From contig NZ_JAAGBB010000015.1 of assembly GCF_018129085.1 (NCBI RefSeq), positions 1-64,000 on the forward strand: a DNA stretch of 64,000 nucleotides, read 5' to 3'. The stretch is from Plastoroseomonas hellenica. GTDB lineage: Bacteria; Pseudomonadota; Alphaproteobacteria; Acetobacterales; Acetobacteraceae. Positions 16,072 through 23,631 of this stretch are shown piece by piece (positions within the stretch are counted from its first letter, which is position 1; the number at the start of each line of letters is the position of its first letter). The notes under the pieces were generated by a model. It was given only the letters and a program-made list of their open reading frames with translations. It ran no database searches and was not told the DNA's origin. Made by a program: the position numbers and the translations under genes.

Positions 16072-17148
16072 TCAGGTGCGCGGCGTCACCTGGCGCGCGC
16101 TGGGCGCATCGGGCGCGGCGGCACCGGTGACGCTGACGATGGCCGACAGGCCCGGCCGCAACCGCGCCAGCTCGGCCTCGCTGCCCCGCAGGTTGATCCT
16201 GACCGGCACGCGCTGCGCGATGCGGGTGAAATTGCCGGTCGCGTTGTCGGGCGGCAGCAGCGCGAATTGGGCGCCGCTCGCGGGGGAGACGCTGTCGACG
16301 GTGCCGGTGAAGCGGATGCCGGGCACGCCATCGACGGTGATGGTGGCGGCAGCACCGGGGGTGATGCCGGGAAGCTGCGTCTCCTTGAAGTTCGCGACGA
16401 TCCAGATCTCGCGCGCCACCACGGCGATCAACTGCGTGCCGGGCCGCACATATTGGCCGAGCCGCACCTGCCGCTCCCCCACCCAGCCATCGACGGGCGC
16501 CCGCACCACCGTGCTCTCGAGGTCGATCTCCGCCAGGCGCAGCGCGGCCGCGGCGGCATCCCGATCGGCCTCGAGCTGCGGGCGCTGGCTGTCGAGGACA
16601 GCGAGCTGCCGGCGCGCGCCGGTCAGGTTGGCGCGCGCTTCGGCGACGCGGGCCTCGGCGCGTAGGCTTTCGGATTCCGCCTGGTCGCCGCGGGATTGCG
16701 AGGCCCAGCCATCCCGCGTGAGCTGGCGCTGGCGGGTGAAGTCGCGCTGCGCGCGATAAGCCTCGGCCTCGGCGCCCTGCAGCACCGCCGCCGCCTGCTC
16801 GATCGCGGCGCGCTGCAGCTCGAGCCGGGTCGCGAGGTTGTCGATCGCGGCGCGGCGCCCCTCCAGCGCGGCGGCGGCCTGCGCGACGCGGGCGCGGTAA
16901 TCCGCGTCATCGATGCGGAACAGGATGTCGCCGGCCTGCACCGCCTGGTTGTCGCGCACGCCGAGCTCCGCGATGTAGCCGGCGACCTTGGGGCTGATCG
17001 GCGTCACCTCCCCGCGGACGAAGGCGTTGTCGGTCGTCGTGGCCTGGCCGAAGGGCAGGATGCCGCCCGGGTTCAGCGCCGTCGAGGCGGCAGCGAAGAC
17101 GCTGCCGGCGACGAGCATGCCGCCGAGCGCCGCGGTGTAGAGCTTCAT
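16072..17148 (-). CDS. HlyD/EmrA-family efflux periplasmic adaptor
   Basis: A 358-residue membrane fusion protein: one N-terminal membrane segment (residues 5-24), the lipoyl half-motif VTPISPKVAGYIAELGVRDNQAVQAGDILFRID at 48-80, a coiled-coil hairpin from about 85 to 200, the second lipoyl half STVVRAPVDGWVGERQVRLGQYV, and a beta-barrel. This is the EmrA type that couples an inner-membrane MFS pump to an outer-membrane channel. It overlaps the pump gene by 4 bp and is second in the operon; no outer-membrane factor is encoded here. Confidence 0.92.
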   Translation of the reverse strand: MKLYTAALGGMLVAGSVFAAASTALNPGGILPFGQATTTDNAFVRGEVTPISPKVAGYIAELGVRDNQAVQAGDILFRIDDADYRARVAQAAAALEGRRAAIDNLATRLELQRAAIEQAAAVLQGAEAEAYRAQRDFTRQRQLTRDGWASQSRGDQAESESLRAEARVAEARANLTGARRQLAVLDSQRPQLEADRDAAAAALRLAEIDLESTVVRAPVDGWVGERQVRLGQYVRPGTQLIAVVAREIWIVANFKETQLPGITPGAAATITVDGVPGIRFTGTVDSVSPASGAQFALLPPDNATGNFTRIAQRVPVRINLRGSEAELARLRPGLSAIVSVTGAAAPDAPSARQVTPRT

Positions 17149-18710
17149 GGAAGGTCTCCTGTGACTGACGTGCGCCGCGGCAGCGGCTTGCTGGCGCCGA
17201 TGGCGATGACCCCGAGCGCGCCGAGGATCAGCACGGCCCCGAGGACGAGGAAGGCGTCGTTGAAGGACAGCACCCAGGCTTCGCGGCGCACCGCGGCGGC
17301 CAGCAGCGCGACCGCCTGCCTGGCCGCGCCGGCGTCATCGACCAGGCGGCTGCCGAGGGCATTCGCCATGGCGGCGATCCGCTCCGCCGGTGCGGTGGCG
17401 TAGAGCGACACCGCTTCGGTGAGGAAGCTCGAATGGAATTTCTCGCGCTCGGTCGCGAAGTGGGAGACGAGCGCGACGCCGAGCGTGGTGCCGCCCGTCG
17501 TCGTCACGTTGAAGGCGATCGAGGCGGTCGGCAGGTCGGCCGGCTTGAGCGCGCCGGCGCCGACCAGGAGATCGGGGGCGAGGAACAGCAACTGCCCGGT
17601 GCCGAACAGCATCAGCGCCCAGCGGAACTGCTCGCCGGCCACGAGGCTGGTGCCATCCATCACCAGCGCCGCGCCGAGGCCGCAGAGCAGCAAGCCGCTG
17701 CCCATGACGATGCGGCTGTCGAGCCGGTGCAGCAGCCACCAGACCAGCGGCAAAGCGAGCGCCTGCGGCACCGCGGCCCAGAGCAGCAGCTCCGCGATCT
17801 GCAGCGGACGGTAGCCCTGGGTCAGCGCGAGGAATTGCGGAATGAGCCAGGTGCTCAGCGCGAAGCCGGCGCGAAAGACGAGGTTCAGCGTGATCGGCAC
17901 GCCGAAGCGGCGGTTGAGCAGCAGCGCGGGCGCGATGACCGGCAGGGGCGAGAAGCGCGCGAGGAAGACGAAGCCTGCCGTGGCGCCGAGTGCGGCCGCC
18001 GCGGCCCAGGTGACGACCTCATTCTCGAACCAGAATCGGCGGGTGCCCTGGCTCAGCACCAGCATCAGCGCCGCGAGGCCGATCGAGAGCAGGGTCAGTG
18101 CCGCCCAGTCGGTCTTGAGCGCCGCGCGATTGACCGGCGGGCGCGGCAGCCAGGCGAATGCCGCCAGCGCCAGCACGCCGCCGATCCCCGCCTGGATCAG
18201 GAACAGGCTGCGCCAGCCGAAGGCATCCTGGACGAAGCCGGAGACGATCGGGCCGAGCGTCGTCGGGAACAGCAGCACGAAGGACAGCAGCACGAGGCCG
18301 AAGGCGAGGCGCGGCCCGCCCATGACCATGAAGACCGCGACGAAGGCGAGCGGCCCGAAGGACCCGGCGGCGAGGCCTTGCAGCGCGCGGAAGGTGAGCA
18401 GCAGCCAGAGCGGGCCGCCGCCGGCGCAGGCGAGCGCCATGGCGCCGAAGACCAGCGCATTCGCCGCGGCATAACGGCTGGGGCCGAGCGCCCGGATCAG
18501 CGTGCCGGAGGCGATGATCCCGGCGAAGCTCGCCATCGTATAGACGGTCGTGATCCAGGAGGCCTCGTCGGCCGAGAGGCCGGTGCCGCCCTGCACATCC
18601 GCGATATTGGCAGAGACGAATTGGGCCGAGAGGGTGACGAGGAAGGACCCCGCCAGGCCGGTCGCGAGGAACAGCACCCGCTCCCGCGTAAGGACCGCCG
18701 TGTCGCTCAT
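17145..18710 (-). CDS. DHA2-type MFS multidrug transporter (EmrB-like)
   Basis: A 521-residue transporter with about 14 predicted membrane helices, the DHA2 drug:H+ antiporter size. The second helix region contains ADEASWITTVYTMASFAGIIASGTLIRALGPSRY, with the loop 2-3 motif reduced to LIRALGPSRY. Drug export with the adaptor at 16072 is the likely job. The gene is divergent from a TetR regulator at 18880, and the spacer holds AT-rich palindromes, so repression by that TetR is expected. A long plus-strand frame (17433-18800) opposite it is a shadow. Confidence 0.92.
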   Translation of the reverse strand: MSDTAVLTRERVLFLATGLAGSFLVTLSAQFVSANIADVQGGTGLSADEASWITTVYTMASFAGIIASGTLIRALGPSRYAAANALVFGAMALACAGGGPLWLLLTFRALQGLAAGSFGPLAFVAVFMVMGGPRLAFGLVLLSFVLLFPTTLGPIVSGFVQDAFGWRSLFLIQAGIGGVLALAAFAWLPRPPVNRAALKTDWAALTLLSIGLAALMLVLSQGTRRFWFENEVVTWAAAAALGATAGFVFLARFSPLPVIAPALLLNRRFGVPITLNLVFRAGFALSTWLIPQFLALTQGYRPLQIAELLLWAAVPQALALPLVWWLLHRLDSRIVMGSGLLLCGLGAALVMDGTSLVAGEQFRWALMLFGTGQLLFLAPDLLVGAGALKPADLPTASIAFNVTTTGGTTLGVALVSHFATEREKFHSSFLTEAVSLYATAPAERIAAMANALGSRLVDDAGAARQAVALLAAAVRREAWVLSFNDAFLVLGAVLILGALGVIAIGASKPLPRRTSVTGDLP

Positions 18711-18777
18711 GGTGATGCGCTGAAGCTGGGCATGGGGATCCCCCGAAGGCCTTGCCGCGGGCCCATGCCCGCTTTAC

Positions 18778-18800
18778 ATGATGAGTATCATATTATATGA
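18778..18800. promoter_or_regulatory. Probable TetR operator between pump and regulator
   Basis: Two overlapping palindromes: ATGAT-GAGT-ATCAT (18778-18791) and TCATAT-T-ATATGA (18788-18800). They lie 68 bp upstream of the pump start and 80 bp upstream of the regulator start, in an AT-rich patch that stands out from the GC-rich flanks. Confidence 0.6.
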
Positions 18801-18879
18801 GGACCATCAGATAAGTCTTTCGCGCATGCCTGCCCGGCGTTGTCCCGCTGGGCCGGCGAGCAAGGTGGGAGTGGGTTCC

Positions 18880-19461
18880 ATGCGCTACGAAAAGGGGCAT
18901 CGCGATGCGACGCGCGCCCGCATCATCGAGATCGCGTCCCGCCGCTTACGCAGGGACGGCGTGGAGGCGGTGGGCATCGCCAGCCTGATGGCGGAAGCCG
19001 GCCTGACGCATGGCGGCTTCTACGCGCATTTCGCGTCGAAGGAGGATCTGGTGCGCGCGGCGCTGGGCGATGCCATGCAGCGCGGCCAGGACCGGCTGGG
19101 CGAGGCCGCCGCGCAGGACGGGCTGGAGGGGATCATCCGCTACTATCTGCGGCCGCGGCACCGCGACGAGCCGGAGCGCGGCTGCGCCGCCGCGTCCCTG
19201 GCCGCCGAAGTCGCGCGGCATCCGGAGGCGACGCGATCGACCCTCGCCGATCCCGTGGAGGATCGCGTGGCACTGATCGCGGAATGCCTGCCCGCCGGCG
19301 ATCCGGCGGAGCGGCGGCGACGGGCGATCGGCATCTTCGCGAGCCTGATGGGGACGCTGCAGCTCGCCCGGCTGGCGCCGGACCCGGCGCTGTCCGATGA
19401 GATCCTCGCCGGCGGCGCCGCGGCCGCGCGCGCGTTGGCGGGCGGTGCAGGCCAGGTATGA
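18880..19461 (+). CDS. TetR/AcrR-family transcriptional regulator
   Basis: A 193-residue TetR protein: KGHRDATRARIIEIASRRLRRDGVEAVGIASLMAEAGLTHGGFYAHFASKEDLVRAAL (residues 4-61) is a textbook TetR DNA-binding domain with the GGFYxHF signature. The ligand domain follows and contains GCAAASLAAEVARH. ATG 18880 is chosen because GGTGGGAG lies 8 bp upstream; a GTG at 18871 is possible. It is divergent from the MFS/HlyD operon and probably represses it. Confidence 0.92.
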   Translation: MRYEKGHRDATRARIIEIASRRLRRDGVEAVGIASLMAEAGLTHGGFYAHFASKEDLVRAALGDAMQRGQDRLGEAAAQDGLEGIIRYYLRPRHRDEPERGCAAASLAAEVARHPEATRSTLADPVEDRVALIAECLPAGDPAERRRRAIGIFASLMGTLQLARLAPDPALSDEILAGGAAAARALAGGAGQV

Positions 19462-19496
19462 TCCACCCCCGCCGGGGTTATGGAGGATAGGATCCG

Positions 19497-19712
19497 ATGC
19501 TCACGCAGGCCGAGGCCAAGGCTGTCATCGTCGAGCGGTTCCGGGACTATCTGGGTGCGAACGGCGTGATCCGCGCGACGGCCATGGATGCGCAGATGTT
19601 CTGGGAGGAGCTGCTGCAGCGCGACCCGGGCTTCCGGTTCGCGGGCCAAGGCGAGCCCTGGCTGAAGGTCAGGTCGTGGCTTCTCGAAGCCGGGATGATC
19701 AAGGACCTCTGA
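19497..19712 (+). CDS. Small hypothetical protein
   Basis: A 71-residue soluble protein starting MLTQAEAKAVIVERFRDYLGANG, with aromatic and acidic residues (MFWEELLQRDPGFRF) and no membrane segment or signal. It has a reasonable ribosome binding site (gaggatagg) and lies 35 bp after the TetR gene. I recognise no family. The 155 bases that follow up to the PIN toxin gene contain nothing I can name. Confidence 0.5.
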   Translation: MLTQAEAKAVIVERFRDYLGANGVIRATAMDAQMFWEELLQRDPGFRFAGQGEPWLKVRSWLLEAGMIKDL

Positions 19713-19867
19713 TGGCATCCGGGGGCGCGGCGGACAGCCCGGACGATGCCGCTCCGCAAGCGCCGATCAGCGGCGCGGCTTCGGCGGCGGAGGGCGTAGA
19801 GCGGCCCGATGCCCCGGCTCGGCAGCACGGCCCTCGCCGGGGTGATGGCATTCCCGCTTGCCGGATC

Positions 19868-20473
19868 TCACGGCTTGTCGCCGGCCGCGCCCTTCCCTGC
19901 ACTGAACAGCAAGCGAAGCGCCTGGATGTGAGCTGCGGCCTGCGGCACGCCCGCCTTGCGGAGCGCCACCACATATTCCGGCAGATCCAGCGGAGGCGAT
20001 CGGTAGTGCTCCAGATCGGCCGCCACCGCATCCGCGAAGGCGGCCGGATCGATGCTCTCGACATCGAGGAGGAATTCGTCGGGGTGAACGGCGTGCAGCC
20101 CGAAAGGCGCCAGGCTCGCAATCGGGAAGTCCTGGAGATTGAAGGTCACGATGCAGCTTGCCCGCCCCAGAATCGCCGCTGCCAGAACATGGCGATCATC
20201 AGGGTCGGGCAGGCTCAGCCCGGGGATGAGCGCCTCGTATCCGGTCACCAGCGCATCGAGAACCGCGGCATCCATCTGGCGCCTGGTCCTCTCCAGCGAT
20301 GCCGGCGTCAGATCCGGCCTGTTCCTCACGAGGCTGCCGATCCACTCGTCATGGACGGCGTCACTCCATCGCGCGCGGAACATCTTGGTCTGCGCGAGAT
20401 GCAGGATGAGGCTGCGAAGCCGGGCGCCATAGAAGACGTTCGCGTCGAAGAATGCCGTGAACGTCGAGATCAC
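19868..20473 (-). CDS. PIN-domain ribonuclease toxin (VapC-like)
   Basis: A 201-residue PIN-domain protein, longer than classic VapC (about 130). The N-terminus FTAFFDANVFYGARLRSLIL carries the first catalytic Asp (residue 10); SDAVHDEWIGSLVRN gives the Glu region; LPDPDDRHVLAAAILGRASCIVTFNLQDFP contains the remaining acidic residues (DPDDRH and LQDF). Such toxins cleave tRNA or other RNA when the antitoxin is degraded. It starts 3 bp after the stop of the HTH protein gene 20477-20944, which is the expected antitoxin; antitoxin-first order is standard. Confidence 0.85.
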   Translation of the reverse strand: MISTFTAFFDANVFYGARLRSLILHLAQTKMFRARWSDAVHDEWIGSLVRNRPDLTPASLERTRRQMDAAVLDALVTGYEALIPGLSLPDPDDRHVLAAAILGRASCIVTFNLQDFPIASLAPFGLHAVHPDEFLLDVESIDPAAFADAVAADLEHYRSPPLDLPEYVVALRKAGVPQAAAHIQALRLLFSAGKGAAGDKP

Positions 20474-20476
20474 CGC

Positions 20477-20944
20477 CTATTCGAGCTCCAGCCGGCGCGC
20501 TTCGGCCGCCATATCGGCCAGCGCCTGCTTTCGCTTCTCCGTCGAGGTGCGCTCGAACTCGAGGAGATCCGCGAAGCGGATGCGCCGATGGCGCCCGACC
20601 ATGCGATGCGGAATCTCGCCCTTGTCGACGAGGTTCACCAGGAATGGGCGCGACACGTTGAGATAGTCCGCGGCCTGCTGGGTCGTCAGCTCCGCCGTGT
20701 GCGGGATGATCGAGAATGGGCGGCGCGTCGCCATCGCCTCGAGAACGCTCAACACGATCTCGACCGCGCGCGCGGTCAGTGGAACCGCGACCTCGGGCGC
20801 CTCCCGCAGCACCAGCTGCGCGCCCTGACCAGCCTTCGCGATAGGGGCAAGGCTGGCGGCGCCGGCCTTCGCGATGGCCGCTTCCGCCTCGGTCGCGACG
20901 ATGGGCTCGGCCTGGTCGAGCAGAGCAAGCATCTGGCCCTCCAT
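20477..20944 (-). CDS. HTH antitoxin of the PIN toxin pair
   Basis: A 155-residue protein starting MEGQMLALLDQ. The C-terminal part has an excisionase-type helix-turn-helix: LTTQQAADYLNVSRPFLVNLVDKGEIPHRMVGRHRRIRFADLLEFE (about 88-133), then a helical tail that could wrap the toxin. The N-terminal half is Ala/Glu-rich. ATG 20944 is chosen because an AT-rich promoter with four 9-bp repeats lies just upstream; the open frame continues through that promoter and is not coding. It is expected to repress its own operon and to neutralise the PIN protein. Confidence 0.82.
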   Translation of the reverse strand: MEGQMLALLDQAEPIVATEAEAAIAKAGAASLAPIAKAGQGAQLVLREAPEVAVPLTARAVEIVLSVLEAMATRRPFSIIPHTAELTTQQAADYLNVSRPFLVNLVDKGEIPHRMVGRHRRIRFADLLEFERTSTEKRKQALADMAAEARRLELE

Positions 20945-20963
20945 AGTCCGGGGTTGCCGATCT

Positions 20964-20999
20964 ATATACGCATTAAATGCAATAAACGCAATTAACGAA
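20964..20999 (-). promoter_or_regulatory. Four tandem 9-bp repeats at the toxin-antitoxin promoter
   Basis: On the plus strand the units read ATATACGCA, TTAAATGCA, ATAAACGCA and ATTAACGAA, head to tail with no gap, starting 20 bp upstream of the antitoxin ATG. A GCATT-A-AATGC palindrome lies across the first junction. Direct repeats of one helical turn suit cooperative binding by the excisionase-like antitoxin. Confidence 0.6.
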
Positions 21000-21001
21000 T
21001 C

Positions 21002-21208
21002 ATGCGGGTCTACGGAGGAACAGGGTACGAGCACGCGGCGGGCTTCAATGACGGCTACTACGTCCTCGCCTGGCCGGACGGGAAAATCACGGAACGGGTA
21101 GCCCGTCCCAGGACGACATTGGCATCCGCGATCCTGGAAGGCGACCCGGCGAAGGCCCCCAAGGTGGGCCGATCGATCGGCGAAGCGCTCCGCGATCTCC
21201 TGCCGTAG
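21002..21208 (+). pseudogene. Truncated copy of the caspase-fold-like gene at 24764
   Basis: The 68 codons from ATG 21002 match the C-terminal 65 residues of the protein at 24764-25339 (RVYGGTG.EH...GFNDGYYVLAWPDGK and onward), and the nucleotide sequence is also very similar. The N-terminal 126 residues, including the putative catalytic His and Cys, are missing. The break is exactly at the toxin-antitoxin promoter, as if that module had inserted into or recombined with an older copy. Confidence 0.75.
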
Positions 21209-21336
21209 AGCTTGCCGGGACATCAGCGCTGGCGGCGAGTTCCCAGGAGGTCTCCGCGACGCCCTTCGCCTCCGCCGAGGCTGATCTGCGTCGCTACGGC
21301 CGCGGTCGCGATCCGCACGCGCCGCCCGGTCGCGGC

Positions 21337-22077
21337 TCAGCGCGCGCTGTCGATGATCGCGCCGCCATCGGGCGTGAGGCTGTAGCCCGTGAGGTACTGC
21401 GCATCCTTGCTCGCGAGGAACAGGACGACCGGCGCGATGTCCTCCTCCGGCGATCCGAAGCGCGCGAGCGCGTTGGGCGGCGGCGGAGCGTCGCCCGCGC
21501 CCCAGGTGTCCGCGATCGGCAGGAGGTTGTTCACGGTGATCCCGTCAGCGCCCCATTCGCGCGCGGCGACGCGCGTGAGGGCGCGGACCGCCTCCTTCGC
21601 CATGTCATAGGGGGCATAGCCCACCATGCCGAGGACACCGGCCATCGAGGCGAAGTTGATGATGCGCCCGGCTCCGCTGGCCTTGAGATGGGGATGGCAG
21701 GCCTGCATCATCCGTAGGTAAGCGATCGGCCCCATCGCGAAATTGCGCTGCAACTGCGCGACCGGGAGATCGATGACCGAGGACAGGACGGCGGACGGAT
21801 CGAAGGCGTTGTTCACGAGGATGTCGATCCCCCCGAAGGCGGCCGCCACCCTGTCCACCGCCGCCGTGATCTGATCGGCATCGGCGATGTCGCAGACGAC
21901 GCCGAGCGCGGTGCCGCCGGCGGCTTCGATGTCGGCCACCACGCGATCGACATTCGCGGGCGTGCGTGAAAGCACCGCCACCTTGGCACCTTCCGCCGCG
22001 AACAGCTTCGCGGTGGCGCGGCCGATGCCGCGGCCGGCGCCCGTGACAAGGGCGACCTTTCCCGTGAGTCGGTCCAT
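21337..22077 (-). CDS. SDR-family oxidoreductase
   Basis: A 246-residue classical SDR: TGAGRGIG nucleotide loop near residue 12, NNAFD in place of NNAG, Ser in NFASMAG, and the catalytic Tyr-x-x-x-Lys as YDMAK in YAPYDMAKEAV. The C-terminus has YLTGYSLTPDGG. Likely an NAD(P)-dependent reductase of unknown substrate. ATG 22077 fits the GGAG ribosome binding site; in-frame Mets lie 2 and 4 codons upstream. The DoxX gene is 44 bp upstream on the same strand, so both probably respond to the HxlR regulator at 22683. Confidence 0.88.
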   Translation of the reverse strand: MDRLTGKVALVTGAGRGIGRATAKLFAAEGAKVAVLSRTPANVDRVVADIEAAGGTALGVVCDIADADQITAAVDRVAAAFGGIDILVNNAFDPSAVLSSVIDLPVAQLQRNFAMGPIAYLRMMQACHPHLKASGAGRIINFASMAGVLGMVGYAPYDMAKEAVRALTRVAAREWGADGITVNNLLPIADTWGAGDAPPPPNALARFGSPEEDIAPVVLFLASKDAQYLTGYSLTPDGGAIIDSAR

Positions 22078-22121
22078 CTTCATCTCCATTGGGTAAGGGT
22101 GTGTCGGCGGCTGTCGCCGCG

Positions 22122-22511
22122 TCAGAGCGCCGCCACCTGGGCGTAGGGCGAAGGCACGTCGCGCGCGGCGTTCTGCGTGGCGAAGGAAGCGGCCAGCAGC
22201 GCGAGGCCGAGTGCCGCCGGCAGGGCGCCGCCGGGCTTGCGCACACCGAGATGCGCGAGCGCCGAGAGCAGCAGGTGATAGAAGATGCCGGCATAGGCGA
22301 GGTCGCTGAGCGGCACGCTGACGCGCGACAGGATCGCGGCCACGCCCAGCACCTTCACGGCGGCGATGACGGGCACGAGGTAGGCGGGGTAGCCGAGGTC
22401 CGCGAGGGCCTGGCGAACCCAGCCCCCGCGCGTCACGTACAGCACAGCGGACACCAGATAGAGCAGCGACAATAATGCCGTGCTGATCCAGTACGCATAA
22501 TTCGCGGCCAT
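22122..22511 (-). CDS. DoxX-family membrane protein
   Basis: A 129-residue protein with four hydrophobic helices: WISTALLSLLYLVSAVLYV, LVPVIAAVKVLGVAAIL, LAYAGIFYHLLLSALAHLG and LPAALGLALLAASFA. This is the DoxX/DUF6764-like layout of small inner-membrane proteins, often involved in quinone or thiol redox stress. The gene is divergent from an HxlR regulator and upstream of an SDR in the same direction, a common quinone/aldehyde-stress arrangement. Confidence 0.85.
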   Translation of the reverse strand: MAANYAYWISTALLSLLYLVSAVLYVTRGGWVRQALADLGYPAYLVPVIAAVKVLGVAAILSRVSVPLSDLAYAGIFYHLLLSALAHLGVRKPGGALPAALGLALLAASFATQNAARDVPSPYAQVAAL

Positions 22512-22637
22512 GTGGTCTTCCTGAGTTCTGTTCCGGCAGCGACATCCCGCGCCGTCTATTCTGTCGTCCGGCCTGCGGGTGCGCATTCTTCTGTGCACCG
22601 GCGGCGCGCACCGAAAATGTCGTCTAATATCGGCAGT

Positions 22638-22661
22638 CGCAAGTAGGATGAAAAACTTGCG
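22638..22661. promoter_or_regulatory. Inverted-repeat operator between DoxX and HxlR genes
   Basis: CGCAAGT (22638-22644) and ACTTGCG (22655-22661) are exact complements spaced by 10 bases. The site is about 130 bp upstream of the DoxX start and just upstream of the HxlR gene. The ACTTGC half-site is the kind used by HxlR-family sensors; binding is inferred. Confidence 0.6.
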
Positions 22662-22682
22662 GTTAGTATGGAAGACCAGACC

Positions 22683-23051
22683 ATGAGTGGCGGCGAGATC
22701 AACATGCACGAGGAGATGCGCCGTGCCTTCGCGCTGCTCTCGGGCAAATGGAAGCTGGAGATCCTCTGGCTGCTCAATCAGCGGCTGCACCGCTTCGGGG
22801 AGCTGCGGAAGGCGATCCCCGGGATCACCCAGCACATGCTGACGGCGCAGCTCCGCGAGCTCGAGGCGGATGGGTTGGTGTCGCGCACCGTCTTCGCGGA
22901 AGTGCCGCCCCGGGTCGAGTACGCGATCACGCCGAAGGCCCGCGGGCTCGGGCCCACGATGGCAGCGCTGACGGCGTGGTGGAACGAACATGGGCGCAGC
23001 ATCCCGCCCAAGCGGTCGCCCCCTCGCGGGCGCCAGGCCAGAGGCGGCTAG
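22683..23051 (+). CDS. HxlR-family transcriptional regulator
   Basis: A 122-residue winged-helix protein of the HxlR family: AFALLSGKWKLEILWLLNQRLHRFGELRKAIPGITQHMLTAQLRELEADGLVSRTVFAEVPPRVEYAITPKARGL covers the whole domain. The usual N-terminal redox Cys before the first helix is absent, so sensing may differ from the thiol-based members. The start is uncertain: ATG 22668, 22683 or 22704; 22683 is preferred because GGAAGA lies upstream and 22668 is almost on the operator. It probably regulates the divergent DoxX/SDR unit. Confidence 0.88.
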   Translation: MSGGEINMHEEMRRAFALLSGKWKLEILWLLNQRLHRFGELRKAIPGITQHMLTAQLRELEADGLVSRTVFAEVPPRVEYAITPKARGLGPTMAALTAWWNEHGRSIPPKRSPPRGRQARGG

Positions 23052-23212
23052 CCCGGAAATCTCACCAGCGACACCCGTGCTCGCTTGGTCTCGGCGGCGC
23101 CTGGCATTCCGCGGTGCTCGCCAAGACACCCTGTCTTGGCTCCGCGCCGCGAAACACCAGGCACCACCGATCCCGGCGCGATCATCGGACGCCCTGGTGA
23201 GATATCCGGGCT
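23050..23212. repeat. 163-bp palindromic MITE-like element
   Basis: Terminal inverted repeats 23050-23067 and 23195-23212 match at 17 of 18 positions (AGCCCGGAAATCTCACCA and complement). Inside is a perfect 9-bp hairpin GCCAAGACA-CCC-TGTCTTGGC, flanked by further complementary GCCTGG/CCAGGC arms, so the whole element folds as one long imperfect hairpin. It carries no reading frame and overlaps the last codon of the HxlR gene. Confidence 0.7.
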
Positions 23213-23216
23213 AGAT

Positions 23217-23255
23217 CCAGGTCCGGCGGCCGGGAGTGCCGCCCGCCGGACCTGG
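23217..23255 (-). terminator. Hairpin downstream of the truncated hydrolase gene
   Basis: CCAGGTCCGGCGG (23217-23229) pairs perfectly with 23243-23255 across a 13-base loop. It lies just after the stop of the minus-strand hydrolase remnant at 23262. No T-run follows, so it may be a Rho-assisted terminator or simply the retained 3' end of the ancestral gene. Confidence 0.55.
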
Positions 23256-23261
23256 CGCCGA

Positions 23262-23485
23262 TCAGCGCGCGGCGCCCCCCGCCGTCCTGGCGGCGCGATC
23301 GATCACCTCGGCCACCGCCCGCGGCTGGGTCATGAAGACCGCGTAGCTGCCGGGAACCTCAGTGATCGCGGCGCCGATGCGGGTCGCCATCTTCTGCAGC
23401 ATCCCCGGCGCGAAGGCCTTGTCCTGCGCGGCGATGACCGCCCAGCTCGGCTTGGTCCGCCACGCCGCGTGCTGCAGCCTGGTGC
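23262..23485 (-). pseudogene. C-terminal remnant of an alpha/beta hydrolase
   Basis: The last 73 codons (AAWRTKPSWAVIAAQDKAF...TQPRAVAEVIDRAARTAGGAAR) are closely similar to the C-terminus of the intact hydrolase at 26879-27664. The homologous sequence begins near 23483; upstream of it the frame reads unrelated Arg/Ser-rich sequence. The nucleophile elbow and most of the fold are gone, so it is not functional. The break abuts the opposite-strand fragment at 23492. Confidence 0.75.
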
Positions 23486-23491
23486 CGAAGC

Positions 23492-23626
23492 ATGCTTGCC
23501 ATGTACATCGGCGCGTTGATGGGTCCGAGCCTGACCGCCTGGATGGCCGCCCTCGGCATCGGCGCGGTGCCTTTTCTGCTGGCATGGGCGCTCGCGCGGC
23601 GAAGGCCGGCCGCGAAACCGGCGTGA
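23492..23626 (+). pseudogene. C-terminal remnant of a membrane transporter-like protein
   Basis: A 44-codon frame reads MLAMYIGALMGPSLTAWMAA, then LGIGAVPFLLAWALARRRPAAKPA and a stop. Two hydrophobic stretches ending in a basic tail look like the last helices of a multi-pass membrane protein, perhaps MFS. There is no ribosome binding site, and the frame begins where the hydrolase remnant breaks off. Read as a recombination scar joining two gene ends. Confidence 0.4.
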
Positions 23627-23631
23627 GGGCG

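Noticed and set aside
17433-18800. 455-codon plus-strand frame opposite the MFS transporter
   Set aside because: Low-complexity Arg/Glu/Gln-rich translation; it is the antisense shadow of a clear 14-helix transporter gene.
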